A stretch of DNA of 64,000 nt from Scatomorpha sp964367935 (GCA_964367935.1 CAYIYZ010000004.1:146361-210360); one strand, 5' to 3'. Counted from the first letter of the stretch, positions 16,899-24,514 are shown. Numbers and translations are program-made. Notes: a model not told the origin generated them from the letters alone.

Positions 16899-17054
16899 CA
16901 GCTCGGCGGCACTCCATGTACATGCCGTCGAAAGCTGTAAGAAAAGGAGGATATACCGTTTACTCACGGTGCGTCGTTTGTGGAGACACGGCGTAATGTC
17001 GCAAATATTGCGGCGAGTGCCGATATGCGGAGGCTGTCGGTACAGAGTAGTATT
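16899..17054 (+). promoter_or_regulatory. Structured leader of the msmK-type gene with an orphan Shine-Dalgarno
   Basis: The leader can form a hairpin (CAGCT...GGCGGCA with TGCCGTC...AGCTG, about 16900-16938) and a smaller ACCGT/ACGGT stem (16955-16970). AGGAGG at 16945-16950 is a strong ribosome site but has no ATG, GTG or TTG at proper spacing; the next GTG in the coding frame is at 16980. The real start is about 105 bases later. Confidence 0.4.
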
Positions 17055-18254
17055 ATGGCAGAAGTTGTATTAAGAAATGTCAAAAAGCTCTACCCGAACA
17101 CGGCTTCGGACACAAAAAAGCTCAAGAAAGGCAAGTCGATTGAGCGTCCTGTCGACGAGGAGGGTCCCTCCCTACAAATCACCGCAGAGGGTGTTGTCGC
17201 CGTGCAGGAGTTTAACCTGAACATCGCACACGAGGAATTTATTGTACTTGTCGGACCTTCGGGTTGCGGTAAGTCCACAACCTTGCGCATGATAGCGGGA
17301 CTTGAGGAGATCACGGAGGGTGAAATTGAAATCGATGGGCGTGTCGTCAACAATGTACCGCCCAAGGACAGAGACATCGCCATGGTATTCCAAAACTACG
17401 CACTGTACCCGCACATGAATGTGTACGACAACATGGCATTCTCGCTCAACCTCAAAAAGGTTGACAGGGCTACCATAGACAAAAAGGTGCGTGAGGCGGC
17501 TGAGATTTTGGATCTCACACAGTATTTAGAGCGCAAGCCCAAGGCTTTGTCCGGCGGACAGCGGCAGCGTGTCGCCATAGGCCGCGCCATCGTGCGAGAG
17601 CCTAAGGTTTTCCTTATGGACGAGCCGCTATCTAACCTTGATGCTAAGTTGCGTAACCAGATGCGCACAGAGCTTATAAAGCTGCGTCAGAAACTCAAGA
17701 CAACCTTTGTCTACGTCACGCATGATCAGACGGAGGCTATGACCTTGGGCGATCGTATTGTCATTATGAAGGATGGTTTCATCCAGCAGATAGGTACACC
17801 TCAGGAAGTATTTAACACGCCATCGAACTTGTTCGTCGCCGGATTTATAGGTACACCGCAGATGAATTTCACGGACTGTGAGCTTAAAGAACAAAACGGA
17901 CGCTACCTTTTATCTATAGGCGGCAAGCTACTTGACCTCCCCGATGCGAAGCAGGCGGCATTGCGTAAAAGCGAGGCTAAGCCCGGCATTGTCGTTTTGG
18001 GCATAAGGCCCGACCACGTCGAGCTTTGCGGTGCGAGCACCGAGCCTTCATTCGAGGCAGAGCTTGAAGTCAAGGAGATGATGGGTTCAACCATCAACCT
18101 TCACATGGTAGCCGCCTTCGACAAATTCGTTCTTTCTATGCAGACAGACGAACTGCCCCGTGAGGGTCTAAAACATGGTGATAAACTCTGCTTCAAATTC
18201 GACAGTGAGCACCTGCACATCTTCGATAAAGAGACAAAATTTGCCTTAACATAA
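17055..18254 (+). CDS. msmK: MsmK/UgpC-type sugar ABC transporter ATPase
   Basis: 399 residues from the ATG at 17055 (MAEVVLRNVKKLYPNT), the start typical of the family; earlier in-frame GTG/ATG codons would add unrelated residues. Walker A GPSGCGKST, Q-loop MVFQNYALYPHM, signature LSGGQRQRVAIGRA, Walker B VFLMDEPLSNLDA and the switch His (VTHDQTEA) are intact. The C-terminal ~150 residues form the TOBE-type regulatory domain of CUT1 transporters. These ATPases energise several carbohydrate importers; no permease or binding protein is adjacent, so it is probably a shared ATPase. A charged insertion of about 30 residues (17-50) separates the first strand from the VQEFNLNI strand. The gene has its own promoter and ends just before the tRNA operon. 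Confidence 0.93.
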   Translation: MAEVVLRNVKKLYPNTASDTKKLKKGKSIERPVDEEGPSLQITAEGVVAVQEFNLNIAHEEFIVLVGPSGCGKSTTLRMIAGLEEITEGEIEIDGRVVNNVPPKDRDIAMVFQNYALYPHMNVYDNMAFSLNLKKVDRATIDKKVREAAEILDLTQYLERKPKALSGGQRQRVAIGRAIVREPKVFLMDEPLSNLDAKLRNQMRTELIKLRQKLKTTFVYVTHDQTEAMTLGDRIVIMKDGFIQQIGTPQEVFNTPSNLFVAGFIGTPQMNFTDCELKEQNGRYLLSIGGKLLDLPDAKQAALRKSEAKPGIVVLGIRPDHVELCGASTEPSFEAELEVKEMMGSTINLHMVAAFDKFVLSMQTDELPREGLKHGDKLCFKFDSEHLHIFDKETKFALT

Positions 18255-18283
18255 AAAAATATTTATTTTTAGGCGCACGGCTA

Positions 18284-18312
18284 TTGACAAAGGGCAATGT
18301 ATTTGCTAAAAT
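18284..18312 (+). promoter_or_regulatory. Promoter of the Met-Glu-Val tRNA operon
   Basis: Consensus TTGACA (18284-18289), 17 bases, TAAAAT (18307-18312), ending 14 bases before the first tRNA. Confidence 0.85.
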
Positions 18313-18326
18313 ACCATTTGTCCCTT

Positions 18327-18403
18327 GGCGGCGTAGCTCAGTTGGCTAGAGCATTCGGTTCATACCCGGAGTGTCACTGGTTCGAATCCAGTCGCCGCTA
18401 CCA
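18327..18403 (+). tRNA. tRNA-Met(CAT), elongator type
   Basis: 77 bases with encoded CCA. The acceptor GGCGGCG pairs with CGCCGCT. The anticodon stem TTCGG/CCGGA holds the loop TTCATAC (anticodon CAT). The T arm is CTGG-TTCGAAT-CCAG. The paired first base and sequence type argue against the initiator tRNA. A lysidine-modified Ile tRNA cannot be wholly excluded. Confidence 0.93.
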
Positions 18404-18406
18404 ATA

Positions 18407-18430
18407 CCCACGAGCCTAACAGCTCGTGGG
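18407..18430 (+). other. Hairpin between tRNA-Met and tRNA-Glu
   Basis: A perfect 9-bp stem, CCCACGAGC/GCTCGTGGG, without a U-run. It is more likely an RNA-processing or spacing structure than a terminator. A second one, TTAAAGGGCGTT/AACGCCCTTTAA, lies at about 18518-18544 before tRNA-Val. Confidence 0.5.
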
Positions 18431-18440
18431 TCGCATATAA

Positions 18441-18515
18441 GGCCCGTTGGTCAAGCGGTCAAGACACCGCCCTTTCACGGCGGTAACACGGGTTCGATTC
18501 CCGTACGGGTCACCA
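18441..18515 (+). tRNA. tRNA-Glu(TTC)
   Basis: 75 bases with CCA. The acceptor GGCCCGT pairs with ACGGGTC. The anticodon stem CCGCC/GGCGG encloses CTTTCAC (anticodon TTC). The T arm is CGGG-TTCGATT-CCCG. Confidence 0.95.
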
Positions 18516-18553
18516 TATTAAAGGGCGTTTTTAACGCCCTTTAAACTATATTC

Positions 18554-18630
18554 GGAGGCTTAGCTCAGCCGGTTAGAGCGCCTGCTTCACACGCAGGAGG
18601 TCGATGGTTCGAGTCCATTAGTCTCCACCA
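18554..18630 (+). tRNA. tRNA-Val(CAC)
   Basis: 77 bases with CCA. The acceptor GGAGGCT pairs with AGTCTCC. The anticodon stem CCTGC/GCAGG encloses TTCACAC (anticodon CAC). It is the last gene of the operon, directly followed by a terminator. Confidence 0.93.
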
Positions 18631-18664
18631 AAATAGGACACACCCTTTGGGTGTGTCCTATTTT
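18631..18664 (+). terminator. Terminator of the tRNA operon
   Basis: A perfect 15-bp stem, AAATAGGACACACCC/GGGTGTGTCCTATTT, with a TTT loop, directly after the tRNA-Val CCA. Its 3' arm is also the first part of the 145-bp tandem repeat. Confidence 0.85.
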
Positions 18665-18957
18665 GGTGGAGAAAGCCCCTGTGGGGCTTTGACGCCACGG
18701 GCGGGAATTTATGTCGAGGGGCGGAACCATGGGTTCCCCCCTCGCCGCTCCCCCTTCCTTGAACTTATCGTTACGTTTCTGTTTTTAATTAAAGGGTGTG
18801 TCCTATTTTGGTGGAGAAAGCCCCTGTGGGGCTTTGACGCCACGGGCGGGAATTTATGTCGAGGGGCGGAACCATGGGTTCCCCCCTCGCCGCTCCCCCT
18901 TCCTTGAACTTATCGTTACGTTTCTGTTTTTAATTAAAGGGTGTGTCCTATTTTGGT
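18649..18957. repeat. Perfect 145-bp tandem duplication plus 19-bp third copy
   Basis: Unit 1 (18649-18793) and unit 2 (18794-18938) are identical by eye. The first 19 bases recur at 18939-18957. Each unit starts with the 3' arm of the tRNA terminator (GGGTGTGTCCTATTTT), holds the stems AAAGCCCC/GGGGCTTT and GAGGGG...CCCCTC, and ends TTTTTAATTAAA. The rest of the gene-free stretch to 19105 has more small palindromes (CCGCACTTGCGG) but no gene. Confidence 0.92.
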
Positions 18958-19105
18958 AACCGTGGTTCATTTATTCTGCTCGTCAGAAGTGAATTCCGAC
19001 GGCATCAAAGTTTTTGCTTTGCAAAAACGTTTGTGACGCCGCACTTGCGGCGGAAAAAGCTTTGCTTTCTTGGTGGAGAAAGCCCCGTATGGAGCGACGG
19101 CTTTC

Positions 19106-20791
19106 TTAATTCTTACAATCCGTCATCAGCTGTTCCGTCCTCGCTTTTGCCTGCATATCAGCCTCATACATGCTGTACCACATCCATGAGCCGTACACAT
19201 TATAGCAGTCCTTAAACCCTGCATTTTGCAGTATCCTCTGCGCCAAATATGCACGAAGGCCGCCCAGGCACATTATGTGCACAGGCTTACTCTTATCCAA
19301 AGTATGTGCCATTTCACGCAGAGAATCGAGCGGAATATTAATGAAACCCTCAACCGAGCCACGCTCAAACTCACCGGCAGTCCTTGTATCAAGCTTTATA
19401 ACCTCATCACCCATAGCGGCAACTTCCTCAAATGTGCTAACCTTCATCTCGCCGAGAATTATATTCTCGCCCACATAACCTGCCATGTTCACAGGGTCTT
19501 TCGCACTGGAAAACGGCGGTGCATAAGAGAGTTCAAGCTCATGCAAGTCGAAAACTGTCATTCCTCCACGTATCGCCGTAGCTATCACATCTATCCTCTT
19601 ATCCACGCCCTCATAGCCCACTATCTGTGCGCCTAAAACTTTGCCCTCGTCTCTTGTAAACAACATCTTTATCATCATCGTCTTTGCACCGGGATAATAA
19701 CCTGCATGACTGTTGGCACTCGTGAAGGACTTATGATACTCCAACCCCAAACTTAAGCAGTCACGCTCACTCAGTCCCGTCGAGGCGACTGTCATATCAA
19801 ACACCTTCGCAATACTACTGCCCTGAGTGCCCTTGTACGCCGTCTCTCTGCCCATGATGTTGTCCGCAACTATCCTTGCTTGCTTATTCGCCGGCCCTGC
19901 AAGCTGTATCAATGTCTGTTGCTTCGACACATAGTTTTCTACCGCCACAGCATCGCCCACCGCCCACACATTGTCAGCGCTCGTCTTTAAATACTCATCT
20001 ACCAAAATCTCGCCCTTAGCACCTAAAACGACTCCACTGTCCTTTAAAAAGCCCGTTGCAGGGCGCACACCGACAGACATCACAACCATATCACAGGCTA
20101 TGAAACCGCCGTCTGTCAAAATAACGCCTTCCTTTGTTATCTCCCTCGTCCTCTTGCCGGTTACGATTTCCACACCGTTTAATCGAACATGATTGTGCAG
20201 TGCATGACTCATGTCCTCATCTATGTTCGGCATCAAATGCGCCCTTGATTGCACTATCGTCGTCTTAACACCTGCCATGGCGAGATTTTCCGCTACCTCT
20301 ACACCTATGAATCCTCCGCCTATCACACAGGCATTCTTAGGCTTATGCTCATCTAAAAAGTCCTTTATCATAAACGTATCGGGGATATTGCGCAGTGTAA
20401 ATATCGGCATTTCCTCGGCCTTCGGTATCTCCGACACTACAGGCTTTGCGCCCGGTGATAGAATTAATTCATCATAAGCTAATTCGTATTCACTGCCGTC
20501 CTCATGATTTTTCACCCTCACCGTCTTTGCCTGTACATCTACACCGATCGCCTCTGAAAATGTGCGTACATCCACATTAAAGCGCTTTGAAAAGCCACCG
20601 ACTGTCTGCACGAGCAGTCGTTCCTTCTCACTTATCACTCCACTGAGATAGTAGGGTAGCCCACAATTTGCAAATGAAATAAACTCACCCTTCTCAAGCA
20701 TTATTATCTTTGTTTCTTCACTCAGCCTACGAAGTCGAGCCGCACTTCCCGCACCGCCCGCTACACCGCCGACTATTACTACTGTCTTCAT
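19106..20791 (-). CDS. CoA-disulfide (CoA-persulfide) reductase fused to a rhodanese domain
   Basis: 561 residues. The pyridine nucleotide-disulfide oxidoreductase core starts MKTVVIVGGVAGGAGSAAR (FAD) and carries the single active Cys43 in SFANCGLPYYLSG. An NAD(P) domain (ACVIGGGFIGVEVAENLA) and dimerisation domain follow. Residues ~460-561 form a rhodanese domain with the catalytic Cys508 in IMCLGGLRAYLA. Enzymes of this architecture reduce CoA disulfide and CoA persulfide or polysulfide with NAD(P)H, the rhodanese passing sulfane sulfur to the active cysteine. It is last in an operon behind a ferredoxin, a NapH-like protein and an ArsR-type regulator with the cysteine pair of persulfide sensors. 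The arsR stop is 1 base before the ATG. Confidence 0.92.
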   Translation of the reverse strand: MKTVVIVGGVAGGAGSAARLRRLSEETKIIMLEKGEFISFANCGLPYYLSGVISEKERLLVQTVGGFSKRFNVDVRTFSEAIGVDVQAKTVRVKNHEDGSEYELAYDELILSPGAKPVVSEIPKAEEMPIFTLRNIPDTFMIKDFLDEHKPKNACVIGGGFIGVEVAENLAMAGVKTTIVQSRAHLMPNIDEDMSHALHNHVRLNGVEIVTGKRTREITKEGVILTDGGFIACDMVVMSVGVRPATGFLKDSGVVLGAKGEILVDEYLKTSADNVWAVGDAVAVENYVSKQQTLIQLAGPANKQARIVADNIMGRETAYKGTQGSSIAKVFDMTVASTGLSERDCLSLGLEYHKSFTSANSHAGYYPGAKTMMIKMLFTRDEGKVLGAQIVGYEGVDKRIDVIATAIRGGMTVFDLHELELSYAPPFSSAKDPVNMAGYVGENIILGEMKVSTFEEVAAMGDEVIKLDTRTAGEFERGSVEGFINIPLDSLREMAHTLDKSKPVHIMCLGGLRAYLAQRILQNAGFKDCYNVYGSWMWYSMYEADMQAKARTEQLMTDCKN

Positions 20792-20792
20792 A

Positions 20793-21113
20793 TTATCTTC
20801 CCCTTCTCTTTGTAATATCCTCAGGGCTATCGCAGTACAGCTCTTTCATACAGCTCATCAAAGAAACAATCCGCTCGTCCTTAATGCTGTAGAAAACCGT
20901 CTGTGCCCTCTTTTCATAATTGAGTATTCCATGCGCCTTGAGTATTGCAAGGTGCTGGGATATGCCCGACTGACTTATATCCAAACGCAGGAGCAAAGCA
21001 TTCACACTCCGCTCACCCTTAACGAGCTCACACAATATAAGTAGCCTATTCTCATTCGACAGCACTTTTAACAGCTCACTTATTTCCTTTGCTCGTTCTT
21101 TCATTTCTTCCAT
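20793..21113 (-). CDS. ArsR-family regulator, persulfide-sensor (SqrR/BigR/YgaV) type
   Basis: 106 residues from the ATG at 21113, with AAGGTAGG 8 bases ahead; a GTG three codons earlier is less likely. It is a winged helix-turn-helix with the recognition region SVNALLLRLDISQSGISQHLAILK. Metal-binding motifs of ArsR/SmtB are absent. Cys28 in RLLILCEL and Cys94 in KELYC are 66 residues apart, the same spacing as Cys41/Cys107 of SqrR, and the flanks resemble YgaV and BigR. These repressors form a tetrasulfide link between the two cysteines on exposure to sulfane sulfur and leave DNA. Cotranscribed with CoA-persulfide reductase, which fits. The gene overlaps the NapH-like gene. Control of its own operon is inferred. 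Confidence 0.85.
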   Translation of the reverse strand: MEEMKERAKEISELLKVLSNENRLLILCELVKGERSVNALLLRLDISQSGISQHLAILKAHGILNYEKRAQTVFYSIKDERIVSLMSCMKELYCDSPEDITKRRGR

Positions 21114-21687
21114 AATTTGCACCTACCTTACATATCCCCTGTGTCATCGTGCCCATAGGGCAGTACACGCAAAAACCCCTCGGCTTATACAATAGCATCG
21201 TAACTATGCCTAATATATTCGACGTCAGCATCACACTGTAAAAACCATAGGCATACTGCGCCACCCACGGCTCTACAGAAAGTGAAGCGGCGAAGTCCCA
21301 CGGTACTCTAAACGTCCACAGCAAGGTCACCACCTGCGATACCTCCGTCGCTCCTGCATACACTAAGTATGTAGTATATACCATATTGAAGAACATTGCC
21401 ATAAAAAATACCAAAAAACCGTACCTAAAATAAGTACTTCTCATAAACTTGGGTAGCGGTCTGTTGCGTGACAGTTTATCTCCCAGCTTCTGAAATAGCT
21501 GACCCCTGCCACAGTATTTGTTGCAGTAAGCCTTATCACCTTTTATCATGGCTATGAGTAGAGGTGTCAGGAAAAACACCATGCCCAGCCACGCAAACAG
21601 TATATTGAAAAAACCCAGAACAAAGTAACAGATCTCGACTACCCACAGGTAATCATACCACAGCTTCCTCTCTTTTTTAACTTTCAT
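21076..21687 (-). CDS. NapH/YccM-like membrane iron-sulfur protein
   Basis: 203 residues from the ATG at 21687 (GAGGTGG, 3-4 bases ahead). About four to five transmembrane segments are visible. Cysteine clusters CNKYCGRGQL (after helix 2) and CVYCPMGTMTQGIC (C-terminal) resemble the CxxxCP-type motifs of NapH-family quinol/ferredoxin membrane proteins. It could pass electrons between the quinone pool and the adjacent ferredoxin. It overlaps the ferredoxin gene by 11 bases and the arsR gene by about 38, so the four genes are translated as one unit. Its exact role is unknown. Confidence 0.75.
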   Translation of the reverse strand: MKVKKERKLWYDYLWVVEICYFVLGFFNILFAWLGMVFFLTPLLIAMIKGDKAYCNKYCGRGQLFQKLGDKLSRNRPLPKFMRSTYFRYGFLVFFMAMFFNMVYTTYLVYAGATEVSQVVTLLWTFRVPWDFAASLSVEPWVAQYAYGFYSVMLTSNILGIVTMLLYKPRGFCVYCPMGTMTQGICKVGANYGRNERTSKGNK

Positions 21688-21895
21688 TTTCCACCTCACG
21701 TGCAATAATTTCAATAACAGACGCAGGGCAAATTTTCGCACACTTACCGCAACCCACGCATTTACTGAGGTCTACACTCGCCCTCACGCCCCTCGGCACA
21801 CTTATCGCCCCAAAGGGACATTCCCTTATACAGGAACCGCAAGCCACGCAAAGTGCACCCACACTCGCCACATTTTTGCTTTTTATTTCAACCAC
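21677..21895 (-). CDS. Dicluster 4Fe-4S ferredoxin
   Basis: 72 residues with two classic motifs, CVACGSCIRECP and CVGCGKCAKICP, each ligating part of two [4Fe-4S] clusters. A soluble electron carrier. It is first in the operon with the NapH-like protein, ArsR-type sensor and CoA-disulfide reductase-rhodanese, and probably feeds the membrane protein. The GTG start is uncertain because AGGGAG touches it; a start at Val9 (GTG) is the alternative. Confidence 0.88.
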   Translation of the reverse strand: MVEIKSKNVASVGALCVACGSCIRECPFGAISVPRGVRASVDLSKCVGCGKCAKICPASVIEIIAREVENES

Positions 21896-21906
21896 TCCCT
21901 TTGCAA

Positions 21907-21928
21907 TATATTCGCAATTACTAATATA
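21907..21928 (-). promoter_or_regulatory. Inverted repeat over the -10: candidate operator for the ArsR-type sensor
   Basis: TATATT-10 bases-AATATA, a perfect 6+10+6 inverted repeat that includes the -10 hexamer and the likely start site of the operon promoter. AT-rich dyads in this position are typical of ArsR-family operators. Binding is inferred. Confidence 0.5.
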
Positions 21929-21951
21929 CTGTAATAAAATCCCCCTGTCAA
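21923..21951 (-). promoter_or_regulatory. Promoter of the ferredoxin-NapH-arsR-CoADR operon
   Basis: On the minus strand, consensus TTGACA (21951-21946), 17 bases, TATATT (21928-21923). Confidence 0.82.
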
Positions 21952-21958
21952 GCTAAAA

Positions 21959-21992
21959 CCGCCCGTGACACTGTTTCTGCGTCACAGGCGGC
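21959..21992 (-). terminator. Terminator of the SLH protein gene
   Basis: CCGCCTGTGAC/GTCACGGGCGG stem (one G-T pair) followed on the minus strand by TTTT, 14 bases after the stop codon. Confidence 0.75.
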
Positions 21993-22005
21993 TTTCTTAT
22001 CTATT

Positions 22006-22929
22006 CTAATCTACCCTGTTTTCAAGCACTTCAAGTGCACCCACTATCATCTCGGCAGCTTCTATCCTCGTCAGCGGTTTATTAAACGCCGCTTCCTGTG
22101 TCACGATGCCGCTCGCCTCCACATTAGCCATAGCTTGTGCCGCCCATGTCGGCACACTCGTATCTACATTTGACACGTCTGTCAAGTCAAGCACCGAGTT
22201 TAAGAGCACCGCAGCTTCCGAATAACTTATAAAGCCATTTGCAGTAAAGGTCGTGCCCTCAGGTGATGAGTAGCCGTTTATTATGCCGTCCATCATCGCC
22301 GTAGCCACATAGGGCTTTTGCCAGTACGGTATACTCTCATCGTCTGTAAAACCCGTGGACACCACGCCCGAAAGCAGTTCTATATCGCAACTCTGCATAC
22401 TCATGGCAAGAAAATCGCCTCTTGTAACATATTCATCCGGTCTGAAAACATAGCTGTCGCCTAAGCGTTCACCGAAATATATGCCCTCCTCAGCGAGCCG
22501 TACAGCCGCGTAGTGTCCGCCATCACCCTCCATATCGCTGTAGCTTACATCCTCTTTCTGCTTCTCTATCTTTATTATTACTGTCGCTTCCTGCGACTCA
22601 TTGCCCTCGGCATCTATCGCCTTATATCCGAAATAATCACGGCCGCTCTTATTGTAGTTTGGCGAGTACACAAAGCGACCGTCTTCCGTCAGTTCAACCG
22701 AGCCTTTCGATGGTTCTGTCGTAATTTTGAAGCTCACCGCATCTCCGTCCGGGTCTAAAGCTGATAGTCTGCCACCAAGTGACACATTCTTATATGTCAC
22801 AAGTTCCATATTTTCCGCTACCGGTGCGGAGTTTTCCGCCTGCACCGTAAATGTAGGCGATACTGCGGTCAGGCACATTGCAAACGCAATTACGCACGCC
22901 GCCAAGCCCATCCTTTTTCGCATGTTCAT
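22006..22929 (-). CDS. Secreted protein with cadherin-like Ig domain and SLH repeats
   Basis: 307 residues. A signal peptide (RKRMGLAACVIAFAMCLTAV, cleavage near VQA-EN) precedes an Ig/cadherin-like repeat, residues ~35-122, with LDPDGDAVSFKI and YKAIDAEGNES, the Ca-binding DPDGD pattern of bacterial cadherin-like domains. Residues ~130-305 hold S-layer homology repeats (FTDDESIPYWQKPYVATAMMDGIINGYS; PTWAAQAMANVEASGIV; LTRIEAAEMIV). SLH domains bind pyruvylated secondary cell-wall polymer, which needs CsaB, encoded at 53.9 kb. Probably a small cell-surface protein. AGGAGG lies 7 bases ahead of the first ATG. Confidence 0.88.
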   Translation of the reverse strand: MNMRKRMGLAACVIAFAMCLTAVSPTFTVQAENSAPVAENMELVTYKNVSLGGRLSALDPDGDAVSFKITTEPSKGSVELTEDGRFVYSPNYNKSGRDYFGYKAIDAEGNESQEATVIIKIEKQKEDVSYSDMEGDGGHYAAVRLAEEGIYFGERLGDSYVFRPDEYVTRGDFLAMSMQSCDIELLSGVVSTGFTDDESIPYWQKPYVATAMMDGIINGYSSPEGTTFTANGFISYSEAAVLLNSVLDLTDVSNVDTSVPTWAAQAMANVEASGIVTQEAAFNKPLTRIEAAEMIVGALEVLENRVD

Positions 22930-23007
22930 GTTATTTCCTCCTGCAAAATTTTACACGCCTATTTTATGCGTAAATCTTTGCATTATACAAAAAAGGAAAT
23001 TTTTATC

Positions 23008-24378
23008 TTACTTTCTGCCAAAGTGTCCCTTTGTCAGTTTTGAGGCGACGCCTGCCAAGCATAGCAGTGCAAGTAAGTTCGGCAAGGCCATGAGCCCATT
23101 AATTGTGTCGGCAAGCTCCCACGCGAAGCCTTCCTCCATCATGGCGCTCGGCACACTCATACACACAAACAGCAGTTTATACAGCCAAGAAAAGCGCAGT
23201 CCGAACAAGTACTCAAAGCAGCGTGCGCCATACAGACCCCAACTGAGTATAGTTGACAAGGCGAAGAACGCTATGCAAAATGCAAGCACTGCACTGCCCA
23301 CAGTCTCACCGAAGACCGTGCCAAACGCCTGCGCATTGAGCGCCACACCACCTTGCCTGCCGTAATCTATGTCCACGCCTGACATGAGTATCGTAAATGC
23401 TGTCAGGCTACATATTACTATAGTGTCGGCAAACACCTCGAATATGCCATACATCCCTTGCTTCACGGGATCTTTCTCGCTTGTCGCTGCATGTGCGATA
23501 GGCGCCGAGCCTAGGCCTGCCTCATTCGAGAACACGCCACGGCGCACTCCCCACATAACAGAGCTGCGTACCGTTATACCGACAGCTCCGCCGACTGCGA
23601 CGCTTGGCTCAAGCGCTGACTCCACTATCAGAAAAAGCGTAGGTACAAGTTTTTCGGCATTAAGTACTATTACCGTCATGCACGCCACGACATACACAAA
23701 ACCCACTGTCGGCACCATCGCCTGAGTTACCTTGCCTATGCGGCTTACACCGCCGAGCAAAACCGCCGCTGTGCACAAAGCTATAAGCACACCCACTATA
23801 AGCTCTATGTGCACGTAGTGCCTACGAGTGAAGCTGTATACCAGTTCCTCGGTCACCGCACTTATCGTCATCGCCTGTATGCCGTTGCCCGTGCCGAGGC
23901 CGGATAGCATTCCCATCAACGCAAACGCAGTAGCCGCCACCCTCCACTTTTCTCCCAAGCCGTTTTTTATGTAGTACATGGGGCCACCTACAGGCTCACC
24001 TTTTGCGTTGCGCTCCCTGTAGTGTACGGATAGCAAGACCTCAACATACTTCGTGCACATACCTATCAGCGCCGTCACCCACAGCCAAAACACCGTGCCG
24101 GGGCCACCTAAACTTATCGCCGTCGCTATACCTGCTATATTGCCCGTGCCCACGGTTGCGCCTAAAGCTGTAGTTACCGCTTGTAAGGGTGTTACCGTGC
24201 CCTCTGCCGCCTTACCGCCCTCAAGCACCTTGCCTATAGTATTGCGCATAGCATAGCCGAATCGACTAAACTGCACACCTCCCGTACGGAAGCTTAAATA
24301 CACGCCGGTTCCTACCATAAGTATCAGCATGGGTAGCCCCCACACCGCCGCACTTATCATCGCATTTAGTTCACTCAT
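23008..24378 (-). CDS. AgcS-family sodium:alanine/glycine symporter
   Basis: About 456 residues and ~11 membrane segments. Family motifs GATVGTGNIAGIATAISLGGPG and GRNAKGEPVGGPMYYIKNGLG (residues approx. 75-145) and SNEAGLGSAPIAHAAT are clear. It imports alanine or glycine with Na+. I place the start at MSELNAMIS (24378); the frame is open further and a TTG at 24390 follows a G-rich stretch, so the start is not settled. Next to an SLH gene with no evident functional link. Confidence 0.92.
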   Translation of the reverse strand: MSELNAMISAAVWGLPMLILMVGTGVYLSFRTGGVQFSRFGYAMRNTIGKVLEGGKAAEGTVTPLQAVTTALGATVGTGNIAGIATAISLGGPGTVFWLWVTALIGMCTKYVEVLLSVHYRERNAKGEPVGGPMYYIKNGLGEKWRVAATAFALMGMLSGLGTGNGIQAMTISAVTEELVYSFTRRHYVHIELIVGVLIALCTAAVLLGGVSRIGKVTQAMVPTVGFVYVVACMTVIVLNAEKLVPTLFLIVESALEPSVAVGGAVGITVRSSVMWGVRRGVFSNEAGLGSAPIAHAATSEKDPVKQGMYGIFEVFADTIVICSLTAFTILMSGVDIDYGRQGGVALNAQAFGTVFGETVGSAVLAFCIAFFALSTILSWGLYGARCFEYLFGLRFSWLYKLLFVCMSVPSAMMEEGFAWELADTINGLMALPNLLALLCLAGVASKLTKGHFGRK

Positions 24379-24454
24379 TACATTATACAAGCGCCCACCA
24401 CCCCTCAAGGCTCTGCCCTCATACAACTCTACGCCTGTCTTTTTTAGATTATGC

Positions 24455-24482
24455 TTGACAAGTTTCGTTTTTATGGTAAAAT
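24455..24482 (+). promoter_or_regulatory. Promoter of tRNA-Gly
   Basis: TTGACA (24455-24460), 16 bases, TAAAAT (24477-24482), about 32 bases before the tRNA. Confidence 0.75.
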
Positions 24483-24514
24483 AAATCTCACGTCGCCTTT
24501 GGGTGATTATATAT

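Noticed and set aside
18647..18907. 86-codon frame across the 145-bp tandem repeat
   Set aside because: Created by duplication of a terminator-containing unit; no start signal and repeated peptide blocks only.
18649..18957. CRISPR array
   Set aside because: The repeat unit is 145 bp and directly adjacent with no spacers; there are no cas genes.
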